Shown: piece after piece, positions 33,155 through 43,985 of the stretch
Numbering within the stretch: the first letter of the stretch is position 1
Layout: the number at the start of each line of letters is the position of its first letter
NCBI GenBank assembly: GCA_963576565.1
Contig: OY755039.1
Span: 133,878,095 to 133,942,094, forward strand
Source of the DNA: Aspidapion aeneum
Lineage: Eukaryota > Arthropoda > Insecta > Coleoptera > Brentidae
Direction: 5' to 3'
DNA: 64,000 nt
Translations under genes and position numbers: made by a program
The notes under the pieces: model-generated
Databases searched by the model: none
What the model saw: the letters and a program-made list of their open reading frames with translations, nothing else
What the model was told of the DNA's origin: nothing

Positions 33155-33805
33155 GTAAGGTATAAATGACAACAATTTTCGATTTAGATTCTGATTTTCT
33201 GGGAATCGCTTCTGCTTCGTGTCAAACTAACAGGGTCAACAGGGTGGTTTAGTGGGTTGATTCGATAAAAAGTGTTAAAAATAAAGTACCTTTGTTTTAA
33301 AAGATATTAGAAAAGGTTGTTAAGAAAAGTTGTTTGAATTAAAAGTTGCAGCTGATTCTCAATTTTTCCGAAGAATCAGGTAAAAATCATCTCAAGAAAA
33401 ATTGTGATAATTGACTTACACAATCAAAGTTGGCTGATTTTTCTGAAAATTGGGAATTGGTCGTAACTTTTGATTCTTAACAACTCTTTTGAATAACCTT
33501 TTCCGATATCTTTTAAAACAAAGGTAGGTACTTTACTCTTAACACTTTTTATCAAATCAGTCTATACTAAACCACCTTGTATATTAATTGATTTGGCTCA
33601 TTTTTTTAACATCTTAGTTTGCAACCAAGCAGGAGCAATTCCCAGAAAATCAGAATCTAAATTGAAATTTTTTTGTCGTTTATACCTTACATGATCAAAT
33701 CAGCCTACCAAACCACCCTGTAAATTAATTGATTTGGCTCATTTTCCTTACATCTTAGTTTGAGACCAAGCAGGAGCGATTTCTAAAAAATCAGAATCTA
33801 AATCA
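33155..33805. mobile_element. Foldback element with a tandemly duplicated right arm
   Basis: The left arm (33155-33390: gatttagattctgattttct, agggtggtttag, ttaaaaataaagtacctttg) is inverse to the right arm (33400-33680: caaaggtaggtactttactc, ctaaaccacctt, agaaaatcagaatctaaat). A second, slightly diverged copy of the distal 125 bp of the right arm follows at 33690-33805 in direct orientation. Confidence 0.8.
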
Positions 33806-34449
33806 ATCCGAGGACACACTGTATAACCAATCGATCTAGGATCGTTTAAAAACATCCTATGGGATACCATAGGACACTCCACTATAGGTATTAGGTACAT
33901 ATTGTTAAAAAAGAGCTAAATTGTACCGGCGACACAAAGCAAACTGAAACTTCATAATCATTCGATATGTCCATTGAATTGTTTGTTTAAAAGTTAACAC
34001 ACCCCTTGATGTAAATAAAATAATGAACAGGGTTTTATTCATTTGTATGTTATACCGTGTCAAATTGAATAGGTAATTGGTTTGCTTTTTTGTTTGTAGA
34101 CTGTAAATTTACTATTAGGTAGGTACATACAGCGATTTAATATATTTCCAATTTATTAAAATTTCTTTATGCTAAAGTGTATGTTTAAACAATATTATTT
34201 TCGCTGTTCAACTTAAACACATGCATTTTAAAGTTAAAATTAATTTTATTTTTAATTACAAAAATAAAGAAATTATAAACTTGTTGTGATTTAAATAATT
34301 AATTTTAATTAATATTATTACTCTGTTTATTTTGGTAATGCAAAAAACAACGTTTATAATCCTTTCATAGCTCTATTAGCCCGGGCAAAAGTTTAGGATT
34401 TCCAAACAATTATAACTCTTTTTATCAAATTTTATATACATAATATACC
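33806..34449. other. No gene seen
   Basis: AT-rich sequence with nothing recognisable except the target copy AATATACC at its right edge (34442-34449). Confidence 0.5.
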
Positions 34450-36171
34450 TAGGGTTGCCAACCGTCAGGAGGACAGTCCTCCATTGAGGCAAAATGTCCT
34501 CCGTCCTCCACAGACCCTGTGGAGGACGCCATTTGTCCTCCTTTATCAAAATTATGTGCTTAAATAAAAAATAACGTGATAAAAAGACATGAGAAATGAC
34601 CCGAATTCATAGTTGTTCCCCATTTTTTTCTGTGTCATCCATATAAAATAACACATTTAAGAAATAAATAAACCAAGCCTGAGGAACGTCTGTAAAAACA
34701 GCCCTAAGCAACGGCGGCATCATTCGTAAGTTTTCGTCCTGCACAGAAGATCACGCATAGAAGATCGCAGAATTTGCACCCTATGTTTGCCTCCAAGTTT
34801 TGGTTTGTTTTACTAAGTATCTAATATTTTTTCTCTTTACTCTTGGGGTATAGTAGTAAGGCAAGTAAACAGTCACTTAAGATGATTGCCCCAAATGCCT
34901 CAATTTACTGTTTTTTTATATTATTGAAATCTAGCACTTCTGCTTATGCTGCAATATTTTATGCTGAGTTTATACACTATACATACAGATAAAAATAATA
35001 GTTGATTCTATAAAATAAAAAGTTGGACAACTTTTAACTTTTTTTTTATTTTTATCTGAAAACAGATGTGCAACATCACATCATATGATCTTTGTTGTTG
35101 TTTTGGTATAGAATTTCATTATTTTTTTCAGTTTTTTTATAACCATTTTAAGATTTTTAAGCAATCCAACTTTAAAAAGCGATTTATCTTTTAATTCAAA
35201 AAAACTTACAGATTGTGTTTTTTTACAAAAATATTGATGTTTGTTTTTTATTTTGGCTATCTAAATAGCAAAATGGGTATTTTAATTTTTATATACATAA
35301 CCCCAGCATAAAAATAAAACAAAAGTACATATTAAAATAGAATTCATATTATTTTCTACAAAAACAGTGTTCAAAATTTATTAAAAAACTACCTCCGATA
35401 ATGAAGTTTTTCACTGATAACGGCGTTTTTCACAGAGCAAGTGCAAAAGTTTACGCTGTATATTGCATGAAAATTTTTTTTCACAACTCGCTCGAATTAT
35501 GGACCTCGCTAAGGCTCGGCCCACCAAACTGTCTCGCCCATATAAATAAATTCATTTTTAAAACTTCTTTTTTAAATAACTATTAATTTTGATTGGGCTG
35601 TTTCAACAGCAAAATATTTTTATTTTAATTTTTACTTTAAAATGAGTCTCAGTGGCAGCTCGTGGTCATTTGCAAAGGTGAAGCAAAACAATGACATAAA
35701 GGTACTCGCCGCAGGCAAAAAAAAATTAGGCATCATGATCAAAAACATTAATTTTGAGCCTTAAAACTTAGTTATTTTACCCATTATTGTAAAAAATAAT
35801 ATGATATTTAAGCTCCTGATTAATTTTTATCTGTATAAACCAAGCACACAATACGTTTCTGGTTTGAAACGACTGAATAAACCATTTGTATCTCCTTTTT
35901 TAAGTTTCACCTCCCAAGAAAATTTCTTTGGTGTTTGTGTTGATGTTTCGTATATATGTACCTGTTATTTAATAAATGTTTTTTAAACAAGATTTTTTTT
36001 TAAATTTAAAAAATACATACCAATATATATACGTACCTACCTAGTAAATTTCTATATTATGTTTATACGTATAGAGCTTTATTTTAAGGAACGTGCACTA
36101 GAATTTTTTTTTTAATTGTGAGATCATATAAAAATGTCCTCCTTTGGCTCCAGTGGGAGTTGGCAACCCTA
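34450..36171. mobile_element. 1.7-kb non-autonomous element with an 8-bp target duplication (hAT-like)
   Basis: Termini tagggttgccaac / gttggcaaccct a are exact inverses over 13 bp. AATATACC stands directly outside each (34442-34449 and 36172-36179). An 8-bp duplication fits hAT (or P) elements. Subterminal aaatgtcctcc words occur near both ends (34492, 36133). No transposase motif is seen in any frame; 35401-35586 and 35801-35986 are short, featureless frames. Confidence 0.88.
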
Positions 36172-36288
36172 AATATACCTTTCAGGGTTCCAAGAACCTA
36201 CTTCGTTAAGTTTTTTGTTAACTTCTCTGTGGCGCAGAGGCCATTTACTGATATACGAGATTTGTACATACAAACATAAATTTATTAC

Positions 36289-36582
36289 ATTTCTTCACAA
36301 CCAGGACCACCCTGTATAAACTGCCCACATTTTTTAAAAGCTGTTAAGATTTCTAATAAAATGATGTTTTACATTATTAATTTTTTTTTTAATTAAGGAA
36401 AAATGTGAGCAAGTATTTAGTTTTTCCAAAAAATTTCTTCACAACCAAGTATATATATATAAACTGCCTACATTTTTTAAAAGCTGTTAAGATTTCTAAT
36501 AAAATAATGTATTACATTATTAATTTTTTTATTAAATTAAGGAAAAATGTGAGCAAGTATTTAGTTTTTCCAAAAAATTTGC
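36289..36582. repeat. About 146-bp tandem duplication
   Basis: Two adjacent copies (about 36289-36433 and 36434-36582) share 'tttcttcacaacca', 'cattttttaaaagctgttaa', 'gatttctaataaaat' and 'gtgagcaagtatttagtttt'. The second copy has a ta-rich insertion at 36449-36461. The frame at 36405-36599 only reads through it. Confidence 0.85.
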
Positions 36583-38325
36583 GTTTGTTTGTTGTTTAAT
36601 TTTCAAAAGTAGAAAACAAAAAACAAAAAATACGATTTACCACAAAAAATTTTTAGGGTCTCTCTACTACTAAAAAATCGTAAAAAAAAGTTAAATATGC
36701 CAGAGGGGCAACACGATAAATTTTTATGCTGACAAAAACAGAGCAAAATCGCATTTTCTTGAAGATATTGTATTGACTCGGATTAATCAAATTTTCTTTA
36801 AAACCGTTTTAATTATTTAAATGAGTTAAGCACCAGGTTATAGCGGGCTTATGGTGTTTTCACAAAAAAAATTATACAAAAATCTAGGTACAAGGATAAG
36901 CCACACAAATAATCAGAAATATTAAAGATGCCTATTTGGTGTCTTTTGATTTCATTTCAAATTTGTCAGTTTTTACCTCATAAGATTGCCACTTCTACTG
37001 AAGATTTTATTTCTAAATAAAATCATATCACATTTGTCTATGTGCGCGATGGCGCACTATATGAAATTATTTATCTAGCAGGCCATGTTTTTTATAAAAT
37101 TATACTTTTTTACCGTTTTTATTGTGTTAAAAATATCAATCGAGCTCCTGATCGGGATACATTTATGAAATTTGGTACAATTAACAGAAATATTATGGTT
37201 GACGAGCAAACTCATATAATGTCCTGAAATTTTGCACACAGGTCAAAATATCGCCATTTTTTCTTGTAAAGATGCCAACAGCTAGGCACCATAAACTTGA
37301 TATAAACTGGTGCTTAATTCATTTAAACGAATACAATACAATCTCTTCAAGAAAATGCGATTTTGTTCTGTATTTGTCAGCATAAAAACTTATCGTGTTT
37401 TCCCTATAGCATATTTAACTTTTTTTACAATATTAGCTCACACATATACTATACTATAGTAGTGTGAGCTATGGTGATCCTAATTTTTTCGAGAAAAAAA
37501 AAAGTTGCTCCGATTTCAAAATTTTTTATATATCTTTGCGTTTCAGATGATTTTGAAACTTTTTTGTTGCGCCGTCTGTCTGTCTGTCTGTCTGTCTGTC
37601 TGTATGTCTGTCTGTCTGTATGTCTGTAACGACCAACGCGCATAACTCAAAAACCGCTTGGCCGATTTTAATGAAATTTGGTACCTAGGCTGGGTCTTGG
37701 GTCGAGATGGTCCCATTTAAAAATGAACAAAATCCACCGAACACAAACCAAATAAAAGGGTGGGGGTAGATTTCAAAAATTAGAGTTTATGTGAAAATAT
37801 GGCGTGTGTGATATCAGACGAAAGGTAATTGAGTTTGGAGTTAAACAAAATACATTTTAATTTATTTTTAAAAAAGGGTGGGGGTATATTTCAAAAATTA
37901 GAGTTTAAGTGAAAATATGGCGTGTGTGATATCAAACGAAAGGTAATTGGAGGAGTAAAGGAGTTTAACAAATAGCATTTTAGTTTTTGCTTTTTTTAAG
38001 GGTGGGGGTAGATTTTGAAAATTTGAGTTTAAATCAAAACATGGCTTGTGTGGTATCAAACAAAAGGTAATTTAGTCTGGAGTTGAATAAAATATATTTC
38101 AGTTTTTAGTTATATTAGCTCACACGTAAACTATAACTATAGTACCTAGTGTGAGCTTAGGGGCCCATATATTGGCAGAGTATTTTAGTAGTAGAGAGAT
38201 CTTAAAAACTTTTTATGGTAAACAATATTATTTGTTTTTTGTTTTCTGCTTTTGAGAATCAAAAAACAAAAAAATAATTTTTTACAAAAATCGCAAATTT
38301 TTTGGAAAAACTAAATACTACATAT
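36556..38325. mobile_element. Foldback element split by a later insertion
   Basis: The left arm (36556-36880) is inverse to 37280-37430 plus 38184-38325. Paired words are 'agtatttagtttttccaaaa', 'tctctactactaaaa', 'ttaaatatgcc', 'ttttatgctgacaaa', 'atcgcattttcttgaaga' and 'ttaagcaccag'. The right arm is interrupted at 37434 by repeat copy 2, after which the arm resumes exactly (agtagtagagag). Confidence 0.85.
37435..38183 (+). repeat. Terminal-hairpin repeat family, copy 2
   Basis: It begins with the hairpin agctcacac...gtgtgagct (37435-37470) and ends with a second hairpin of the same stem (38117-38158) followed by 'aggggcccatatattggcag' and agtatt. Between them are a (tgtc)n tract (37576-37625), 'gaccaacgcgcataactcaa' and three tandem units of about 118 bp. 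Each unit starts near ggtgggggtagatttcaaaa and ends in a poly-T-rich link. Frames such as 37449-37643 are artefacts. Confidence 0.92.
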
Positions 38326-39047
38326 AGGGTGTTAAATACCAAAAGTAACATAGGTGATATGTGACGTTATAATCAGAGAGGGGCCTGCTTCTTTGGCATA
38401 AGCTCTTCTTTGCTTTGGTTTAAACTGCAAAACAGAAATTTATTGTAATTTTATTAGGGACTTGATTGAAACAACGCCAGACAGTAATAGTGCTAGGCCG
38501 TATTTTGATAGTTTTAAATTGTAGGCTGACAGATTATCTTTAAAATTTGATAAATCCAAGTCGAATTTAGATTGTAATAGTGCCAGGAAGTATTTTGGCA
38601 GTTTAGCATTGTAGGATAAGCTGTGATCTTTCAATATTAGGCCTTTTTGTTTACTATCAACGATCTATAACACCCGCTGACGATGAAACTTTTAGGTTTT
38701 TTTTAATTGCGCAGGCACTAAACCTTATTTGCATAAGTTTAGTTTACTCCGATAGTGTATTTATGGATTGAGATTCATTTTTCGGTGGTCGGTAAAATTA
38801 ACTTTTCGCGTGCTACTATCGCAAACACGGTCTTACAACTTAGAGGTATATAAATTAATATACAACATCGAGATTTCTTGTTAAGATTAGTTTATTTGCA
38901 TTTTGAACATGCTGTGGGATTATGTTAAATCCAAACAAAACACAACATCGAAAGAACAATCCCAGATATTTCAAAAATATATCCTAAATATTTAGTTTAT
39001 GCTTATAAATAATATATATAAAATATAAGTTCACTTGTTTATTTCAG
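38326..39047. other. Intron sequence upstream of exon A
   Basis: Bases 38461-38620 contain two related words (acagtaatagtgctaggccg tattttgatag and tgtaatagtgccaggaagta ttttggcag), about 110 bp apart. A third relative is at 56903-56935. The branch and polypyrimidine region just before 39048 is cttgtttatttcag. Confidence 0.5.
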
Positions 39048-39255
39048 ATTTGTCAAGACTGGACAAATCTCCTCTTCTAGCCAACGGTTACAATCACCCA
39101 CCCCATTTGGGTCATATGCAATTTATGCAGCTGCCCCATCCGGCCGCCGCAGCGCATTCGGCGCTACTATCACCGGCAATGCCACATAACCTAAGTCGGC
39201 ACGAAGGATCAATGATGAAGAGCCAGGGTATGCCATCTATGGAAGCTTTAGCGAG
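39048..39255 (+). CDS. dac: Dachshund-like gene, internal coding exon A (linker region)
   Basis: The exon is bounded by acceptor ttgtttatttcag and donor GAG|gtaagc. It opens in phase 1 (first codon split as xAT) and encodes DLSRLDKSPLLANGYNHPPH then LGHMQFMQLPHPAAAAHSAL, LSPAMPHNLSRHEGSMMKSQ and GMPSMEALAR. The last codon AG|G is completed by the first base of the exon at 53411, so both exons join in frame. The low-complexity His/Met/Pro/Ala character suits a linker between structured domains. In Dachshund, a nuclear cofactor of the Six/Eya retinal-determination and leg-patterning network, such a linker lies between the Ski/Sno domain and the C-terminal coiled coil. The gene identity is from memory of insect Dachshund sequences and is less certain than the exon. 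Codon use is visibly more GC-rich than its surroundings. Confidence 0.72.
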
Positions 39256-39359
39256 GTAAGCGACATTGAAATCATAAAAAAATCCCTCTAGTTGTCTAAG
39301 TTCTGTCTCCGCGATACCCAAGTAACATTTTATTATACTTACGAGGACTATAATTTATT

Positions 39360-40103
39360 AGCTCACACATATACTATACTATAGTAGTGTGAGCTATGGT
39401 GATCCTAATTTTTTCGAGAAAAAAAAAGTTGCTCCGATTTCAAAATTTTTTATATATCTTTGCGTTTCAGATGATTTTGAAACTTTTTTGTTGCGCCGTC
39501 TGTCTGTCTGTCTGTCTGTATGTCTGTCTGTGTGTCTGTATGTCTGTCTGTAACGACCAACGCGCATAACACAAAAACCGCTTGGCCGATTTTAATGAAA
39601 TTTGGTACCTGGGCTGGGTCTTGGGTCGAGATGGTCCCATTTAAAAATGAACAAAATCCACCGAACACAAACCAAATAAAAAGGTGGGGATAGATTTCAA
39701 AAATTAGAGTTTATGTGAAAATATGGCGTGTGTGATATCAAACGAAAGGTAATTGAGTCTGGAGTTAAACAAAATACATTTTAATTTATTTAAAAAAAAA
39801 GGGTGGGGGTATATTTCAAAAATTAGAGTTTAAGTGAAAATATGGCGTGTGTGATATCAAACGAAAGGTAATTAAGTCCGGAGTTCAACAAAATACATTT
39901 TAGTTTTTGTTTTTTTAAGGGTGGGGGTGGATTTCAAAAATTTGAGTTTAAGTCAAAACATGGCTTGTGTGCTATCAAACAAAAGGTAATTTAGTCTGGA
40001 GTTGAATAAAATATATTTTAGTTTTTAGTTATATTAGCTCACACGTAAACTATAACTATAGTACCTAGTGTGAGCTTAGGGGCCCATATATTGGCAGAGT
40101 ATT
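39360..40103 (+). repeat. Terminal-hairpin repeat family, copy 3
   Basis: Nearly identical to copy 2 (37435-38183): the same start hairpin, (tgtc)n tract with a few substitutions, 'gaccaacgcgcataacacaa', three internal units of about 118 bp, the same end hairpin and 'ggcagagtatt'. It sits only 104 bp after the exon A donor site and runs directly into the broken end of a mariner element. Confidence 0.92.
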
Positions 40104-41228
40104 TTTCTACATAGTCCCATTGTAAGGTCCCATTGTAAGGTAATAATAACTGAAGTCTGATTTATCCAACTCGTCAAAATAGGCGTTTGTAGCTGCAATG
40201 ACTTCTAAATCTAAGGAAAAACTTTTTCCAGCAATAAATTTTTTTAGGTTTGGAAACAAATAAAAGTCTTTAACAGTTCAAAGCCTAGCTGATGGATTTT
40301 ATCCATTACAAGAGCGAACTTGTGGCAAGGTGCATTGTCCTGATGAAACAAAATTTTTTTTGCCAAACCAGTGCATTTTTCGCTTATATTCTGCTTGAGC
40401 TGGTCCAGTAAGTTGCTGTTGTACTCTGAATTTATTGTTCTTCCTTTTTCGAGATAATCTATGGGGAGTATCCCTTTAGCGTCCCAAAAGACCGTTGCCA
40501 TGACCTTTCCAGCAGACGGTACTGCCTTTGCCTTCTTTGGAACTGGTTCGTCCTTTGTCGTCCATTGTTTGGACTGTTGCTTAGTTTCAGGGGTATAATG
40601 TTTCATCAACCGTAATAAATCTATGCAAAAAGTCCCCTGAATCACGCCTAAACAGTGCCAAATTCTCCTCTGAAATGGTTAGACGCACGAGCTTTTGATC
40701 TGACGTGAGCAAACGCGGCACCCATCGGGCGGATAGCTTTCTCATACCTAAAACTTCACATAAAATATGGAGAACTCGCTCTTTTGAGATGCCCACAGCC
40801 TCAGCTACCACTTTCAGTCTTAATCTGCGATCTTTTAGAATTAGTTTGTGAATGGTTTGCACCATTTCTTCAGAAGTTGTCGTTTTTGGCCTGCCAGAAC
40901 GCGGAGCATCATCAGTGCTAGTACGACCACGTTTAAAGTCCGATACCCAGGTTTTAACTGTGGTAAAGGAAGGAGCAGATTCCCCTAATGTAGCATCTTG
41001 TTCAGCTTTTATTTTCGTCGGCGATAACCCTTTGATAAGAAAATATTTTATCACGGCTCTTATCTCGTTATTTTTCCATCTTTTAAAATTGACACACTGT
41101 ATAAACTTTCAGTCACTTTAAACTTCGAGCGTATACTGATCTCAAGCAAGGCTATACAAACACGTTGGAACAATAAAACAAATCGGGCTTGCTATAGGCT
41201 AGGCCGGAAACTTTTCATCCCATCCTCG
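40104..41228 (-). mobile_element. Mariner transposon with one end missing
   Basis: The right edge is the expected 5' end of a minus-strand mariner: ggccggaaacttttcatccc + atcctcg, followed by TA. The opposite terminal repeat is absent at the left. There the transposase tail meets a 13-bp duplication (tcccattgtaagg twice at 40111-40140) and then the end of hairpin repeat copy 3. Confidence 0.9.
40160..41100 (-). pseudogene. Mariner transposase, frameshifted, third catalytic Asp region deleted
   Basis: From near 41070 the minus strand reads NNEIRAVIKYFLIKG then LSPTKIKAEQDATLGESAPS (helix-turn-helix), RPKTTTSEEMVQTIHKLILK, KLSARWVPRLLTSDQK and RFITVDETLYP, where VDET holds the first catalytic Asp. 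A frameshift near 40600 is followed by HHYTPETKQQSKQW, KVMATVFWDAKGILPIDYLE, ILFHQDNAPCHKFA (second Asp) and LGFELL. The PPYSPDLAPSD block with the third Asp should come next but is missing. A decayed tail (EVIAATNAYFxxLDKS-like) continues to about 40160 with stops. The enzyme is dead, with a lesion complementary to that of the mariner at 25019-25946. Confidence 0.92.
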
Positions 41229-42039
41229 TATAACTTATAAGTTATAAGAGCTTTAAAAACATTATTGCAGCAAAAAGTGAGGAAGTAAATACTTACATAA
41301 TTTGCTCTACAAAATGTTTCAAAAGATGCTATAAGGGTCTTAAATATGCAAAATGGGCGCAGTCTTATAAGTGGAAATAATTGTATACATATTGTGTAGT
41401 TTTTGTACTAGAATAACATTTTAGACAACTCTTTTAGCCCCTGCCGCCAAGTTTAATTATAAGACAGTTTAAATACACAGTTTAGCAACATTATTGTCAC
41501 TTAAGACAAAAGAACTTACCTTCTCAAAAACAAATACAAAGACTTTTTACTCAACAAAGCAATAAGTTCTATAACAACAGCCTTATAGATGTTCTTAAAG
41601 TAAGATAATATGCCTGTATAAGCCAGTCTTATAACATCGCTCTAAGAACCTTCTTACAGCAAAAAATTGACATCAAATTTACTGAAGAACGTTGTTTTTC
41701 AGGAAACAATGATATAACAAAATTCCAACTGTCAACCTATATAAGACTCTTTTTAATTTAATCAATAAATGCTACGTGGCAATCATCATGTCAATGTTCA
41801 TGCAGCTGTTCTGAAAAATTCTACCGAGTAACATCCAAACCACTTATTCAAATTTCTTAACAACAATATATTTATTCCCAGGTTTCGGGTTCCATGGATT
41901 TTGCCTTGCATGATTAGTTAAAGTAGGAAGGAGCAAGTATATTGGGCCACGAGTCAACAATATGCCCAAGACTTTTCCACTTCTACTAGTGCTGTTCTCT
42001 TATGGTGTATAATTGTATAATATTAATAGGTGTTTTATA
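41229..42039. other. No gene; iterated cttataa words
   Basis: 'cttataa' or its close variants recur about ten times between 41230 and 41640. Two loosely similar blocks (ttataagagctttaaaaaca... cagcaaaaagtgag, and ctaagaaccttcttacagca + aaaaattga) lie at 41243 and 41640. No TIR boundaries were resolved. Confidence 0.4.
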
Positions 42040-42488
42040 ATTTGACTTCTATCTATCTATCTAGCCTCCTTCGATCCATCTTTAGACATAGACCTCCCCC
42101 TATATCTTCCATCATCCATCTATGCTCCTGCATGTCTCTTCAAATCTTCGGCTCATCTCATTTGGGGCCTTCCTCTAATTCTTTTTTTTTCCCAAGGTCT
42201 CCAGTTTACAATACACTTGTTCCATCGATCGTCTTTCTGTCTAATATTATGGCCGGCAAATTTCCATTTTAATTTTGCTACTTCTACTCTGACATCCCTT
42301 ACTTTTGTTTTATTTCTTATGCTTTTATTCCTTTTGCTATCTGTTAGCTTTATATGTAACATTTGTCTTTCCATTTACCTTTGCGCTTTTGTTACCTTTT
42401 CCATGTTTGATTTTGTAGGTGTCCAGGTCTGGGATCCATAGGAAAGTACAGGAAGGATACATTGGTTGTACACTTTCGTTTTGAGGTA
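42040..42488 (-). pseudogene. RTE-like LINE 3' end, copy A
   Basis: The minus strand reads KVYNQCILPVLSYGSQTWTP then, with frame changes, MERQMLHIKLTDSKRNKSIR, KTKVRDVRVEVAKLKWKFAG, HNIRQKDDRWNKCIVNWRPW and EKKRIRGRPQMRWADDLKRH. This is the conserved C-terminal part of insect EN-RT elements (LPVxxYGxxTWT, RxMERxMLxxxLxDRxRN, KWxxAGHxxR, GRPxxRWxDD). A ctat repeat (42045-42063) lies at the element's 3' end. The copy is cut at 42488 where hAT-MITE-like sequence begins. Confidence 0.9.
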
Positions 42489-42494
42489 AAAAAG

Positions 42495-42583
42495 ATAAAA
42501 TAACAAAAAATACGACATTATGCCCTCCCCCCAAAGTCTTCGGGCCCCCAAGATATATATCTGGGTGCCCCATTGTTTCAAGG
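42495..42583 (-). repeat. Fragment of the GC-rich hAT-type MITE
   Basis: The reverse complement (gcacccagatatatatcttg + ggggcccgaagactttgggg, then atgtcgtatttt) matches the left half of the element at 62257-62451. It interrupts LINE copy A. Confidence 0.7.
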
Positions 42584-43399
42584 CTGAAGTGTGCTAATAG
42601 GTTAGGAAGGTATCAGATCCGTCATGAATCTCTTTATTTTTTTATTGGAACTATACATTATTAGCTTTATGTCGAGAAGAGAGGGCTCTGTTCCTCCTGG
42701 ATCTCTTACTGCTCGTTACCAGCAAGCAAAGCAAGGTTACAAAAGCAATATTAGCAGTTCAACTGAACGTTTAGCAAAATCTAGGCAGTTTTCTTAAGGC
42801 TACTTAGGTACTAGATCAATCAACAGTCACAATATTTTAAATATAAATTAAAGTAATCATCTTAGTAAAGTATTCAGTAATATTACCTTCTTAATTTTGA
42901 TCAAAGAAGGGGCGCAACTTACCAAATAATAACATTCTCTGACTAGAACAGGGAAAGACCGAACGATCACTTTTACATCCGGATATCCAGGCCCAAAGGA
43001 AGCCCCGGGCTCTAAGTGGCTCCGGCCGGGTCGCAGGGGCCCCGGCTGGGTCGCAGGGGCCCCGGCCGGGTCGCAGGGGCCTCGGCGGGAATCCCCGCCT
43101 TCCCGCCCGGGCCAGTCCGGGCCTGTGCCTTGCAGTAATTAATTTCTTTGTTTGTGCTGTATCACGCACACGGCTTTTCTTTCTAGGACGTCAAAAACTT
43201 CGTTGGAAATTGAAAATATAAGAAAGAGTGTCTGTTTGCAAAAGCTTACCTCTTTTGGTTCTAATCATCCTACTGTATCTCGTTAAAGCAAATTATTTCA
43301 CCAACTCAACCACGTGCATCTTTAACTAAAAATGTAATTCATAAAATTCATAACCACAAGTGCACTGAAAAAAATATGCGTAAATTTAATTAGGTATCC
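42584..43399. other. No gene; GC-rich tandem repeat inside AT-rich DNA
   Basis: Mostly AT-rich, with a strongly GC-rich island at 42985-43125 that includes three 20-bp units (separate entry). The minus frame 42891-43169 (Pro/Arg/Gly-rich) reads through the island and is judged artefactual. Confidence 0.55.
43022..43081. repeat. Three 20-bp GC-rich tandem units
   Basis: Units 43022-43041, 43042-43061 and 43062-43081 are each ccggccgggtcgcaggggcc, with one C-to-T change in the middle unit. The surrounding 140 bp is also GC-rich. Confidence 0.95.
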
Positions 43400-43933
43400 A
43401 TGAAAATAGGCCTCCCCAATATCTTTCATTCTTCTCTGTCTGTCGCCGCGTTCATCCATCCAGCTCCTGCATGTCTCTTCAAATCGTCCGCCCATCTCAT
43501 TTGGAGTCTTCCCTACTTCTTTTATTTTTCCAAGGTCTCCAGTTTACAATACACTTGTTTCATCGATCGTCTTTCTGTCTGATATTATGACCGGCAAATT
43601 TCCATTTTAATTTTGCTACTTCTCCTCTGACATCCCTTACTTTTGTTTTATTTCTTATCCATTCATTCCTTTTTCTATCTGTTAGCTTTACATGTAACAT
43701 TTGTTTTTCCATTGATCTTCGGGCTTTTGTTACCTTATCCATGTTTGATTTTGTAAGTGTCTAGGTCTGGGATCAATAGGTAAGAACAGGAATACACTTT
43801 CGTTTTGAGGTGCTGAGGATACTTTTTATTTTTTAATATGTAGCTTAATTTACCGAAAGCTGCCCAGGCCAATCTTACTTGTCTCTTGATTTCAGCCATT
43901 TCGTTTTCCTTTTTTAGTTTAGTAATTTGTCCC

Positions 43934-43985
<52 letters not shown>

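Noticed and set aside
37576..37625. CRISPR-like array
   Set aside because: A simple tetranucleotide tract with no spacers; the window is eukaryotic.
37449..37643. Frame with TDRQTDRQ repeats
   Set aside because: A translation of the (tgtc)n tract in the hairpin repeat; the same occurs at 39450-39668 and 13880-14182.
37435..38183. Helitron
   Set aside because: There are terminal hairpins, but no TC start, no CTRR end and no Rep/helicase motif.
39112..39321. Minus frame over exon A
   Set aside because: Antisense shadow of the supported exon, without motifs.
42891..43169. Pro/Arg/Gly-rich minus frame
   Set aside because: It reads through the GC-rich island and its 20-bp repeats; the composition is explained by the repeat.
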